64,000 nt of DNA from JADKAV01 sp963704075 (GTDB taxonomy: Bacteria; Actinomycetota; Actinomycetes; S36-B12; UBA10799). Shown here piece after piece: positions 27,487-35,681 of the stretch. The translations under genes were made by a program, and so were the position numbers. The notes beneath the pieces were generated by a model, which did no database searches, was not told where the DNA came from, and saw only the letters and a list, made by a program, of their open reading frames with translations. Numbering within the stretch: the first letter of the stretch is position 1; the number at the start of each line of letters is the position of its first letter. The stretch spans positions 275,942 through 339,941 of the forward strand of contig CAVPGV010000009.1 in assembly GCA_963704075.1 (NCBI GenBank), written 5' to 3'.

Positions 27487-28382
27487 CTGTTCTCTCCCAA
27501 TAGTCGACCGGCGCCTTGTCCGATCAGGTCTTCAGCTGCGCGCTGTCCCACATCGGGATCCAGCAGCGAGCCGGTCGTCGTGCATTCGTACATCTGCGAA
27601 CCGTCGCGCGACAGCACGGCGGCTCGAAGCTCGAGTGTGTCTCCAGTGGCATCGGCCAGCGCCCCGACGGGCGCACTGCAACCGGCCCGCAGTCCGGCCA
27701 GCAACGCACGTTCGGCCGTGACCGCCGCCAACGTCGCGGTGTGGCTGATACCGCCGACGGCGTGGGCCGCGGGGTGGTCGCGCAGCATCTCGACACCGAG
27801 CGCACCCTGACCGACCGCGGGCAGCATGACCTCGAAACCCAGCGGGAATCCCGGCGGCCGCAATGACAGCCGGTTCAGGCCGGCCATGGCCAGGACGACG
27901 GCGTCGAGGTCACCGCTGGTGACCCTGGCCACCCGGGAGTCGACATTGCCGCGGATCGCGATCACCTCGAGATCCGGCCGGGCACGCAGCAGATAGGCCA
28001 CCCGCCGGGGGGAACCGGTGCCCACCCGTGCGCCAGGGGGCAGGTCCTGCAGGCTGTCGGCCGAGGTGACCAGGAAGTCCCGGACGTCTTCGCGGGCCGG
28101 AACCGCCGCGATCATCGTCCGTGGGTCGTCGGCGGTCGGCATGTCCTTCATCGAGTGGACGGCGACATCCGCCCGCCCGTCGATCAGTGCCTGTCGCACC
28201 GCGGCAACGAACACCCCTTGACCGCCGAACGAGGTGAGGGCGGCTGTGGATGTGTCGCCTTCGGTGGTGATGAGCACCTCGCGGACCTCGTCACCGGTCA
28301 CGCGGCGAATTCGCTCGCGCACCCAACCGGTCTGCGCGCGCGCCAAAGCACTGGCCCTGGTGGCCACCCGGATTTCAGGCAC
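27483..28382 (-). CDS. hemC: Hydroxymethylbilane synthase (porphobilinogen deaminase)
   Basis: The enzyme of about 299 residues links four porphobilinogen units. Family markers are VRVATRASALA-type strand 1, VAVHSMKDMP, VGTGSPRRVAYLL and IRGNVDSRV. The dipyrromethane cofactor cysteine lies in GLRAGCSAPVGALA. GTG 28382 is preferred, giving VPEIRVATRASALARAQTGW, and overlaps the hemA stop by 8 bp. An ATG at 28406 would add eight residues and lengthen the overlap to 32 bp. It is part of the rex-hemACDB operon. Confidence 0.94.
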   Translation of the reverse strand: MPEIRVATRASALARAQTGWVRERIRRVTGDEVREVLITTEGDTSTAALTSFGGQGVFVAAVRQALIDGRADVAVHSMKDMPTADDPRTMIAAVPAREDVRDFLVTSADSLQDLPPGARVGTGSPRRVAYLLRARPDLEVIAIRGNVDSRVARVTSGDLDAVVLAMAGLNRLSLRPPGFPLGFEVMLPAVGQGALGVEMLRDHPAAHAVGGISHTATLAAVTAERALLAGLRAGCSAPVGALADATGDTLELRAAVLSRDGSQMYECTTTGSLLDPDVGQRAAEDLIGQGAGRLLGENR

Positions 28383-29721
28383 GCGGCTCTCCGTCAGTGG
28401 GAGCATCGTCGGCCAGCGCGGCGGGATAGCCCGCGCCGAGGTCCTCGGGGGTCTGGGTCAGCGCAGTGACCGCGGCCGGATCCAGATCGAACAGGGCGTG
28501 CAAGGCAGCGGCGTAGCGGTCCCCGCCGGGATCGACCGCGAACTCCTTCATACGCACCGTGGGGGTGTGCAGCAACGTGGCCACCAGGCGGCGCATGGCC
28601 CGCGCGATCTCGTCGAACTCCTCGGGCGTGAGTTTCGGGTTGCGCAGGCGCAGACGGCTCAGCTCCTGCTCGACGACCTCTTCGGCGCGTGAGCGCAGAG
28701 CCACGACCACAGGCTGGACCTTGGCGCTGGTCTGCCGCGCGACGAAGTCGGTGGTGGCCCGCAGAACCAGGGTTTCGGCGGCGGTGACCGAGTCCGTCGC
28801 CACGTGCGCTTCGGGAAGGGCGGCGATACCGGCCAGGTCGAGTCGGTGGACGCCAGGGATCTGCGCGATGTCGGGATCGGTGTCGTGCGGCAGAGCGAGG
28901 TCACACACGAACAGGTCCGGGCTCACCCCGGCCAGAACCCGCTGGAGGTGCTGCCGGGTCACCAGCAGACCGGTCGCGCCGGTGGCGCTCACCAGGATGT
29001 CGGCGGTGCGCAACTGAGCGTCGAGATCGACCAGCTCCACACCCACGCCCCCCACCGCTTCGGCCAGTCGGTGGACGGAGGCCGCTGTGCGACCGACGAT
29101 CGTCACGAGCGCTCCTTGTGCCGCCGACACCGATGCGGCCAGGGACGACATGGAGCCGGAGCCGAGGATCACCACATGCCGGCCGGCCAGCGTGTCGAAG
29201 TGGCGCCGGGCCTGGGCCAGCGCGACCTCCACCACCGAGGCGCCGTGCCGGCCGATGGCGGTGTCGGTCTGCACGCGCTTCCCGACCCGCAGCGCGCTCT
29301 GGGCAAGTTCGTGCAGGCTGCGACCGGCTTGACCGTGCTCGACGGCCACCTTGAACGCCTCCCGGAACTGCCCCAGGATCTGCTCATCGCCGACGACCAT
29401 CGAGTCCAGGCCGCTGGCGACCCGGAAGGCATGCCGGACCGCGGCGTCCTCGTAATGGACGTAGAGGTGGGCGGACAGTTGGTCCGGTGACAGCCCGGCG
29501 CTCTTGGCCAGGATCGCCGTGATCGATTCGACGGCGGCGTGGAAACGGGAGACCTCGGTGTACACCTCGATGCGGTTGCATGTCGACAGCAGCAGAGCCT
29601 CGCCGACGGCTTCGCCGGTGCCGACCATCGGCAGGGTTTGTCCGACGTCGACAGCGGCGACCTTCTCCAACACATCCAGCGGGGCGCTCTGGTGGCTGAC
29701 CCCGAGCACCAACAGGCTCAT
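28375..29721 (-). CDS. hemA: Glutamyl-tRNA reductase
   Basis: The 448-residue enzyme reduces glutamyl-tRNA to glutamate-1-semialdehyde, the first committed step of the C5 heme pathway. The catalytic cysteine is C48 in STCNRIEVY. Further markers are VASGLDSMVVGDEQILGQ, a Rossmann motif VVILGSGSMSSLAA, and the C-terminal dimerisation domain with LRLRNPKLTPEEFDEIARAM. ATG 29721 overlaps the rex stop by 4 bp, so Rex is co-expressed with the first heme gene and heme synthesis is likely tied to NADH/NAD+. Confidence 0.96.
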   Translation of the reverse strand: MSLLVLGVSHQSAPLDVLEKVAAVDVGQTLPMVGTGEAVGEALLLSTCNRIEVYTEVSRFHAAVESITAILAKSAGLSPDQLSAHLYVHYEDAAVRHAFRVASGLDSMVVGDEQILGQFREAFKVAVEHGQAGRSLHELAQSALRVGKRVQTDTAIGRHGASVVEVALAQARRHFDTLAGRHVVILGSGSMSSLAASVSAAQGALVTIVGRTAASVHRLAEAVGGVGVELVDLDAQLRTADILVSATGATGLLVTRQHLQRVLAGVSPDLFVCDLALPHDTDPDIAQIPGVHRLDLAGIAALPEAHVATDSVTAAETLVLRATTDFVARQTSAKVQPVVVALRSRAEEVVEQELSRLRLRNPKLTPEEFDEIARAMRRLVATLLHTPTVRMKEFAVDPGGDRYAAALHALFDLDPAAVTALTQTPEDLGAGYPAALADDAPTDGEPRA

Positions 29722-30374
29722 CGACCGACTCCTTGCGCCGCGTGCACAGCCAGGATCTGGATCTCGGTGGCCAGGTCGACCGGACGCACCACCACCGAGT
29801 CCGGCGTGGACAGGTGGACAGCGGAGAGGTTGAGGATGCTCGTGACACCCGCTGCCACGAGCAGGTCGGCCACCGACTGGGCGGCTTCGGCCGGGGTGGC
29901 GATCACGCCGATGGCCACCCCGTTGTCGGCCACAAAGGTCGGGAGCTCGGCCAGCGTCATGATCTCCAGGTACTCCCCGGCGGGGCTGCCGGCCTTCGAA
30001 CCGATCAGATCGGGATCGACGTCGAACAACCCGACCACCCGCAGACCGCGCTCGCCGAAACCGGTATAGCCGGCCAGGGCACGCCCGAGGTGACCCACGC
30101 CCACGACCACCATGCGGTGCTCGGTGGCCAGGCCGAGCGCCTGGTTGACCTGCTCACGCAGCTGCGCCACCGGGTACCCCACGCCGCGCGTGCCGTAACT
30201 GCCGACATAGCTCAGGTCCCGTCGCACCACGGCGCCACTGACGCCCACATGCGCGGCTAGATCCACGCTGTGCACGGTCTGCAGTCCGGCGTTCTCCAAC
30301 TGCGACAGGCAGCGGATGTATTGGGGCAGGCGGGCTATGGTGGCGTCCGGCAGCGAGCGTCGCCTCAGTCGCAC
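29718..30374 (-). CDS. rex: Redox-sensing transcriptional repressor Rex
   Basis: The 218-residue regulator has an N-terminal winged helix (PQYIRCLSQLENAGLQTVHS, then VSGAVVRRDLSYVGSYGTRG) and an NAD(H)-binding Rossmann domain (MVVVGVGHLGRALAGY and GLFDVDPDLIG). Rex releases DNA when NADH rises. As in Streptomyces, it heads the hem operon and probably represses it. The gene has a 4-bp overlap with hemA. Upstream, a TTGTGA half-site with a poor second half is seen on the minus strand near 30431-30448, so autoregulation is plausible but not proven. Confidence 0.93.
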   Translation of the reverse strand: MRLRRRSLPDATIARLPQYIRCLSQLENAGLQTVHSVDLAAHVGVSGAVVRRDLSYVGSYGTRGVGYPVAQLREQVNQALGLATEHRMVVVGVGHLGRALAGYTGFGERGLRVVGLFDVDPDLIGSKAGSPAGEYLEIMTLAELPTFVADNGVAIGVIATPAEAAQSVADLLVAAGVTSILNLSAVHLSTPDSVVVRPVDLATEIQILAVHAAQGVGR

Positions 30375-30697
30375 GATGGGAACCTGTCACCTGTCTGTCC
30401 GGGGCCCGGCGCCCCACACTGATGTCCATGCTACCGATTTCACAAGCGGGGCCAAACTGACATTCGGATGCCACCGTTCGGTTATCGGAGGACTGGGTGG
30501 GTGCTGCGCGTTGACCGCGCTCGGGCCCGGCGTGCTGCGCTTGCTGCCGGGCGATCCGGGTGCGTCCATGCGAGCCGCGAATCGTCGCGGGTTTTCGTGG
30601 CTGCGACGAACTCTCCCCGATGCTTCGCGGGGCGGGGAGATTCTGCGGGGTGCAGCATGCGCCCCACGCCATCGACCGACGATATGACCCCCCGACC
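30375..30697. other. Upstream region of the rex-hem operon, no gene
   Basis: This 323-bp gap should hold the rex-hemACDB promoter near its left end. A TTTCACAAG half-site of a Rex operator lies near 30440. Its right part holds the stem-loop at 30612-30640 that may end transcription of the ligase-glutaredoxin unit. No convincing reading frame was found. Confidence 0.6.
30612..30640 (-). terminator. Stem-loop downstream of the glutaredoxin gene
   Basis: TCTCCCC and GGGGAGA pair perfectly around a 15-base GC-rich loop, 58 bp after the glutaredoxin stop. No T-run is present, as is common in high-GC actinobacteria. Confidence 0.5.
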
Positions 30698-30934
30698 TCA
30701 GACCAGCGCCGCCCGCAACCGCTGTGGGTTCACACGGAAGACGTCGTGCACCGCCCCGTCGACGAGGACCACAGGGACCTGGTCTGCGTAGCGCGCGGCC
30801 AGTCGGGGGTCGTCGTGCAGTGACACCTCGATCCATTCGGTGTCGGTCTGGGCGCACACGGACTCGATGACTTCCCGGGCCACATCGCACAAGTGGCAGC
30901 CCGGTTTGCCGACCAGGATGACCCGAGCGTTCAG
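30698..30934 (-). CDS. Glutaredoxin-like protein (DUF836 type), start uncertain
   Basis: The small thioredoxin-fold protein reads RVILVGKPGCHLCDVAREVI, with active-site CHLC and a cis-proline region YADQVPVVLVDGAVH. It is about 78 residues. Such glutaredoxins reduce disulfides, and one lies beside hemA in other actinobacteria, as far as I recall. No ATG, GTG or TTG is suitably placed: a CTG at 30934 overlaps the ligase stop as CTGA, and the next in-frame start is at 31033, deep inside the ligase gene. Either a rare CTG start is used or one base is misread. Confidence 0.8.
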   Translation of the reverse strand: MNARVILVGKPGCHLCDVAREVIESVCAQTDTEWIEVSLHDDPRLAARYADQVPVVLVDGAVHDVFRVNPQRLRAALV

Positions 30935-32424
30935 AGCGACGTCACCCCTTGGGACTGCCGCAGGCGGCCCTTGCTCACCTTGCCGGTCACCGAATGGGGC
31001 AGGTCGCCGACGACCTCCACGACGGTGGGGCATTTGAAGCGCGCCAGGCGCGTGCCCACGAAGTCGAGCACCTCGTCGGCGGTCAGTTCCGATCCGGTCT
31101 CGACCACGATGAACGCTTTCACGGCCTCGCCGGTGTAGGGGTCGGTGACGCCCATGACCGCGGCCTCCAGCACGCCGTCCATCGACAGCAGCACGTCCTC
31201 GACCTCACGTGGATAGACGTTGAAGCCGCTGACGATGATCAACTCGCGGCGCCGGTCGACCAGGCGCAGGTCACCCTCGTCGTCCTCGATGGCGACGTCG
31301 CCGGTCGCGAACCAGCCCTGCTCGTCGGGGCCTTCCGACCCGTCCGGCCAGTAGCCGGCGAACACGTTCTCACCGCGCACGAAGATCTCGCCGGGATCCC
31401 CGTCCTCGACGACGTCCCCGTCCTCGTCACGCAGTTCGAGTTCGATGCCGGGCAGCGGTTGCCCCACCGATCCCGGTTTGGGCCGCCCGGAGACCAGTGA
31501 GGCGGCGATGACCGGTGAGCACTCGGTCATCCCGTAGCCCTCCCAAATGGGTTTGCCCGTGCGCGACTCGAAGTGCTCCATGACGGAGATGGGCAGCGGG
31601 GAGGCTCCAGAGATGAGCAACCGCACATCCTGCAGCGCCTCGGCGAGGCCGTCGAGGCCGGCCCACGCGACGTACATAGGAGGAGCGCCGGCCACGTTGG
31701 TGACCCTGTGCCGAGCGATCGAGGCGAGTGCCGCGGCGGCGTCGAACCGCTCGGTCAGCACGATGGTGGCGGCATGCCGGGCCACCATGCCCAGCGTGGC
31801 GTTGAGCGCGTAGATGTGGAACAGGGGCAGCACGCACATGACCACGTCGTCGCCGGTCATGGCCGGCGGATCCTGCACCGCGCTGAGCTGGTCGAGGTTG
31901 GCCGAGAGGGCACGGTGGGTGAGCATCGCGGCTCTGGGGCGGCCGCTGGTCCCGGAGGTGAACAACAGCACCGCCAGCGAATCGGGCTCGGTGGGCTCCA
32001 CCGGCAGCGGACTGCTGCCGACCGTGAACCGCCGCCAGTCCTCGGTGCCGGTGAGGATCACATCGATGCCCGGGACCTGCTCGAGGACCGGCGCCACCCG
32101 CGGGTCGGCCACGACCAGGCTCGCGTCCACGTCGGACAGCATCTGGCCCAATTCGGCAGCGGTGTACCCGGTGTTGAGCGGAACCGCGCACATCCCAGCG
32201 CGCAAGATGCCGAAATACGTGGTGATGAATTCGAGGGTGTTCGGCTGCATGAGAGCGATTCGACTGCCGGCCGGCAGGCCCCGTGCGATCAAGCCGCTGG
32301 CCACCGCCCGCACCTGCCAGTCGACCTCACTCCACGTGACGACCCTCTGATCGGTCACCACAGCAGGATGACGGGGCCTGGATTCGGCCGCCGCACTGAC
32401 AAGATCGGCAAGGTTGGCCACCAC
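30931..32424 (-). CDS. Long-chain fatty-acid-CoA ligase/AMP-binding enzyme
   Basis: The adenylate-forming enzyme of about 497 residues has the P-loop LLFTSGTSGRPRAAMLTHRA, the A5 motif GYGMTECSP, A7 GWFATGD, and the C-terminal lysine in LPHSVTGKVSKGRL. It activates a carboxylic acid, most likely a fatty acid, to acyl-AMP and then acyl-CoA. GTG 32424 (or 32421) begins VVANLADLVSAAAESRP, which aligns with family N-termini; the longer open frame runs into the divergent HAD gene. Its start lies only 42 bp from the start of that gene. Confidence 0.88.
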   Translation of the reverse strand: MVANLADLVSAAAESRPRHPAVVTDQRVVTWSEVDWQVRAVASGLIARGLPAGSRIALMQPNTLEFITTYFGILRAGMCAVPLNTGYTAAELGQMLSDVDASLVVADPRVAPVLEQVPGIDVILTGTEDWRRFTVGSSPLPVEPTEPDSLAVLLFTSGTSGRPRAAMLTHRALSANLDQLSAVQDPPAMTGDDVVMCVLPLFHIYALNATLGMVARHAATIVLTERFDAAAALASIARHRVTNVAGAPPMYVAWAGLDGLAEALQDVRLLISGASPLPISVMEHFESRTGKPIWEGYGMTECSPVIAASLVSGRPKPGSVGQPLPGIELELRDEDGDVVEDGDPGEIFVRGENVFAGYWPDGSEGPDEQGWFATGDVAIEDDEGDLRLVDRRRELIIVSGFNVYPREVEDVLLSMDGVLEAAVMGVTDPYTGEAVKAFIVVETGSELTADEVLDFVGTRLARFKCPTVVEVVGDLPHSVTGKVSKGRLRQSQGVTSL

Positions 32425-32466
32425 GCCCCGAGTCTTGCATATCGGCCGCTGGGCTAGCCTGCACAG

Positions 32467-33327
32467 GTGAACGGTGACCAGCACGAACCGGCGTCGCAGA
32501 GCGCTGACGAAGCAACCGCGGATCAGGTGGTCTCGCAGCCTCCCGCCGAACCCGACCTGACGGCTGCGGCGTTCTTCGACATCGACAACACCCTCATCCA
32601 CGGCGCCTCGATGTTCCACTGGGCCCGCGGCCTGGCCGCCCACGAGTACTTGTCACGGGGCCAGATCCTCGACTTCATCTGGAAACAGACCCGGTTCGTG
32701 ATCGTCGGCAAAGAGGACGCCGAGGACATGCACGACATCACTGAGGAAGCACTGGCCCTGGTCAAGGGTCGCAATCAGGACGAGTTGGTTGAGCTGACCC
32801 GGGAGATCTTCGACGAGTACATGATCGACCGGTTCTGGCCCGGCACGGTCGCGCTCGCGCAGGGCCACATCGATGCCGGGCAGCGGGTTTGGCTGGTGTC
32901 GGCCGCCCCGATCGAACTTGCGGAACTCATCGCCGAGCACCTGGGCCTGTCGGGAGCACTGGGCACGGTGTCCGAACAGGTGCACGGGGTGTACACCGGC
33001 CGTCTGCGCGGCAGGCCGTTGCACGGCGAGGCGAAGGCCGAGGCCATCGCCGAACTCGCGGCACGGGAGAACCTGGATCTGAGCCGGTGCGCCGCCTATT
33101 CGGATTCGGCCAACGACATCCCGATGCTGTCCATGGTCGGCACCCCCGTGGCGGTGAACCCGGACCGCGCACTGCGACTGCATGCCCGGCGCAACGGATG
33201 GACCATCCGCGACTACCGGACCACCCGCCGGGTGGTGAAGATCACGGCGCCGGCGGTCGGGATCGCCGGGCTGGTCACCGGGATCGCCGTGGGCACGGTC
33301 ATGGCCCGGCGCGCGATCCGGGGCTAG
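32467..33327 (+). CDS. HAD-IB family phosphatase (SerB1-like) with C-terminal membrane helix
   Basis: The 286-residue protein has HAD motif I FFDIDNTLIHGASMF, motif II VWLVSAAP, the lysine region LHGEAKAEAIAELA, and motif III AAYSDSANDIPML. A C-terminal hydrophobic segment (APAVGIAGLVTGIAVGTVMA) probably anchors it to the membrane. This architecture is shared with actinobacterial SerB1-type proteins. Neighbouring SDR and acyltransferase genes suggest a role in phospholipid or glycolipid dephosphorylation rather than serine synthesis. It starts at GTG 32467, with a short divergent promoter region. Confidence 0.87.
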   Translation: MNGDQHEPASQSADEATADQVVSQPPAEPDLTAAAFFDIDNTLIHGASMFHWARGLAAHEYLSRGQILDFIWKQTRFVIVGKEDAEDMHDITEEALALVKGRNQDELVELTREIFDEYMIDRFWPGTVALAQGHIDAGQRVWLVSAAPIELAELIAEHLGLSGALGTVSEQVHGVYTGRLRGRPLHGEAKAEAIAELAARENLDLSRCAAYSDSANDIPMLSMVGTPVAVNPDRALRLHARRNGWTIRDYRTTRRVVKITAPAVGIAGLVTGIAVGTVMARRAIRG

Positions 33328-33342
33328 TGGGACAGGGCCCGC

Positions 33343-33482
33343 CATCATTTGGGGGCCAGTGGCCCGTCTCCCGGCCCCGATTTCATGGATATTTCGTCCG
33401 ATACGTGGGTTCTGTGCCATTTCAGGCCATCAGATCCGGGCCTCGTCAGCGTGGATCGACGCGTTCCGGCCCCCAAATGATG
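33343..33482. repeat. Intergenic element flanked by perfect 15-bp inverted repeats
   Basis: CATCATTTGGGGGCC at 33343-33357 is exactly complementary to GGCCCCCAAATGATG at 33468-33482. The 110 bp between them do not code and do not pair obviously further. The element fills the gap between two convergent genes. It could be a miniature transposon remnant or a bidirectional terminator with a large loop. No target-site duplication is obvious. Confidence 0.7.
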
Positions 33483-33487
33483 AGCGT

Positions 33488-34495
33488 TTAGAAGAACACC
33501 GACCGCCGCGCGACCAGCAAGCGGTACAGCGTCTGCTGGATGGTCTCGCGGACCTGATCGGTCAGGTCGAAGACCAGCATTGGGTCATCCGCGGCGCCCT
33601 CGGGAAACTCGTCGGTGCGGATCGGCTCGCCGAACTCGATGATCCACTTGCTGGGCAGCGGCACCAATCCCAGCGGACCCAGCCACGGGAACGTCGGGGT
33701 GATCGGGAAGTACGGTGCCCCAAGCAGCCGGGCCAGGAGCTTGGCGTTGCCGATGATCGGATAGATCTCCTCGGCTCCGACGATGGAACACGGGATGATC
33801 GGGGTCTTCGTGCGCAGCGCCGCCGCCACGAACCCGCCCCGACCGAAGCGCTGCAGCTTGTACCGCTCGCTGAACGGCTTGCCGACCCCCTTGAAACCCT
33901 CGGGCCACACCCCGACCAGCTCGCCGGAGGACAGCAGGCGTTCGGCGTCCGGCGCACAGGCCAGTGTGTGCCCGCCTTTGCGGGCGAGTTCGGAGACGAT
34001 CGGAAGCTGGAAGACGAAGTCGGCGCCGAGCATGCGCAACCGCCGGTGCTCCGGGTGGTTGTCCCAGATCGCCAGTTGGGTCATCATCGAGTCGACGGCC
34101 ACGGTTCCCGAGTGGTTGGCCACCAGCAGGGCACCACCGGTGTCCGGGATGTTCTCCAGGCCGCGGGTCTCGATCCGGAACCAGCGCTTGTAGAGCGGCC
34201 GCAGCGGTGCGAGCAGGATGCGGTCGGTGAGTTCGGGGTCGAAGCCGAAGTCGTCGACCTTGTAGTCGCCGGTGATCCGCCGGCGCAGGAACGCCAGCGC
34301 CCCGGCGACCCGGGTGTCCCAGTCGACATGTTCCTCGGCGCCGGGCAGCGGCGCACTGTCCGGCATCACATCCTCCGCCGGAGCGGTGCTCGAGCGGCTG
34401 GCCCGGGCCCCGCGGGGAGCGGAGGCCTTCTTGGTCGCCGGCTTCTTCTTCTTCGGATCCTTGCCCTTGAGTGGGATGACACGCGCATCAGGCAC
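33488..34495 (-). CDS. Lysophospholipid acyltransferase (PlsC-like)
   Basis: The 335-residue protein starts with a basic low-complexity tail (KGKDPKKKKPATKKASAPRG). The acyltransferase domain has motif I NHSGTVAVDSMMTQL (the family in actinobacteria has this spaced HSGT form). The VGVWPEGFKGVGKPF motif and TPIIPCSIVGAEEIYP follow. It likely acylates lysophosphatidate or a related lipid at the membrane. ATG 34495 overlaps the SDR stop by 8 bp, so both belong to one operon, an order recalled from Rv0501-Rv0502 of M. tuberculosis. Confidence 0.85.
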   Translation of the reverse strand: MPDARVIPLKGKDPKKKKPATKKASAPRGARASRSSTAPAEDVMPDSAPLPGAEEHVDWDTRVAGALAFLRRRITGDYKVDDFGFDPELTDRILLAPLRPLYKRWFRIETRGLENIPDTGGALLVANHSGTVAVDSMMTQLAIWDNHPEHRRLRMLGADFVFQLPIVSELARKGGHTLACAPDAERLLSSGELVGVWPEGFKGVGKPFSERYKLQRFGRGGFVAAALRTKTPIIPCSIVGAEEIYPIIGNAKLLARLLGAPYFPITPTFPWLGPLGLVPLPSKWIIEFGEPIRTDEFPEGAADDPMLVFDLTDQVRETIQQTLYRLLVARRSVFF

Positions 34496-35522
34496 CGGTC
34501 GACTCCTTTCCGGTCAGCAGCGACAGCAGTTGGTCTTCGATGTTCTCGACCCGCTCCGGGGGCAGCAGCCGGTTGAGGTTGTGTGCCTCCACGAAAGCGT
34601 CGAACGTCTCCGAGGTCGTGTGCTGGGGGATGAAACCGAACTCGGTGCGCATCCGGGACGTGTCGATGCCACGGCCGTAGGTCAGGAAGCGCACCTGCTC
34701 CGGGGAGAAGTCGGCCAGCCCGAGCCGGCGGAACAGTGCCCCGACTCCGAACGCGAACGGCCCCGCCACCGGCAGAACCGGCCGACCGGCCCGCCGTGCC
34801 GCCTGTGATACCAGGATCACGCCGTCACCTGCGACGTTGAACGTCCCCGGGTGATCCTCGACGGTGGCCCGGCGCAGCGCATCAAGGCCGTCGTCCTCGT
34901 GGATGAACTGCAGGCGCGCATCGAAGCCGAGCACCACGGGGATCACCGGCAGCGAGAAGTACGTGGCCATCGGCGTCTGCACCCGCGGGCCGAAGTAGTT
35001 GGCGAAACGCAAGGTGGTTACCGCGACATCGGGCCGGCGGCGGGCGAAGCCGCGCACGTAGGCCTCGACCTCGACGCTGTCCTTGGCCCAGCCGGAGGTC
35101 GGAGCGTGCTTCGGCTCCATCTCCTCGGTGAACATCGCGGGGTCCTTGGGACCTGCCCCGTACACCGACGAGGTGGACTTGACGACCAGCTTGCGCACCG
35201 TCGGCGACTTCTGACATGCGGCGAGCAGTTGCATGGTGCCGATGACGTTGATCTCCTTCATCGACATCCGGCCGCCGGCCTGCATGGGCGTGGCGATGAC
35301 GCCCATGTGGACCACCGTGTCCACTTGGGCCGCGTCGATGACCTTCGCGATGATGGGGTTGCGGATGTCGGCGCGCACGAACTCCGCGCCTCCGATCTCC
35401 TGGCGCGGGGCGACCACGTCCACCCCGATCACCCGATCGACGTCGGGATCCTGGGTGAGGATCTGCGCCATCCGTCCCCCGAGGTAGCGGGAGACGCCGG
35501 TGACCAGAACCACGCGTCCCAT
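34488..35522 (-). CDS. NAD-dependent epimerase/dehydratase (extended SDR family)
   Basis: The 344-residue protein has an N-terminal Rossmann motif VVLVTGVSRYLGGRMAQIL (GxxxxxG-type) and the aspartate of IGVDVV. A TSSVYG stretch stands in place of the usual catalytic serine motif. The YxxxK segment is unusual: SGWAKDSVEVE has no clear tyrosine, so activity as a classical epimerase is uncertain. The C-terminus is variable. It is often labelled GalE2-like. The order bS22-SDR-acyltransferase is conserved in actinobacteria, which points to envelope lipid or glycan synthesis. Confidence 0.83.
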   Translation of the reverse strand: MGRVVLVTGVSRYLGGRMAQILTQDPDVDRVIGVDVVAPRQEIGGAEFVRADIRNPIIAKVIDAAQVDTVVHMGVIATPMQAGGRMSMKEINVIGTMQLLAACQKSPTVRKLVVKSTSSVYGAGPKDPAMFTEEMEPKHAPTSGWAKDSVEVEAYVRGFARRRPDVAVTTLRFANYFGPRVQTPMATYFSLPVIPVVLGFDARLQFIHEDDGLDALRRATVEDHPGTFNVAGDGVILVSQAARRAGRPVLPVAGPFAFGVGALFRRLGLADFSPEQVRFLTYGRGIDTSRMRTEFGFIPQHTTSETFDAFVEAHNLNRLLPPERVENIEDQLLSLLTGKESTGA

Positions 35523-35531
35523 CGGCGCCTA

Positions 35532-35630
35532 CTACTTCTTGTTGCGCCGCTGGACGCGGGTCTTGCGCAGCAGCTTGCGATGCTTCTTCTTCGCCATGCG
35601 CTTGCGCCGCTTCTTGACCACCGAACCCAT
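35532..35630 (-). CDS. Small ribosomal subunit protein bS22 (AURKAIP1/COX24 domain), 32 residues
   Basis: ATG 35630 behind a perfect GGAGG encodes the very basic peptide MGSVVKKRRKRMAKKKHRKL followed by LRKTRVQRRNKK and two consecutive TAG stops. This matches the short AURKAIP1/COX24-domain protein of actinobacteria, which was found as an extra 30S ribosome component (bS22) in mycobacteria. It lies between AcuC and the SDR gene, its usual place. At 32 residues it is easily missed by gene finders. Confidence 0.93.
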   Translation of the reverse strand: MGSVVKKRRKRMAKKKHRKLLRKTRVQRRNKK

Positions 35631-35681
35631 TAAGGCCTCCTACGACCGTCGTCGACTACTTCCCCAGGGTAGTTCGTCGGG

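Noticed and set aside
30425..30460. Full Rex operator upstream of rex
   Set aside because: Only one good half-site (TTTCACAAG) is present; the second half does not match, so it is mentioned but not annotated as an operator.
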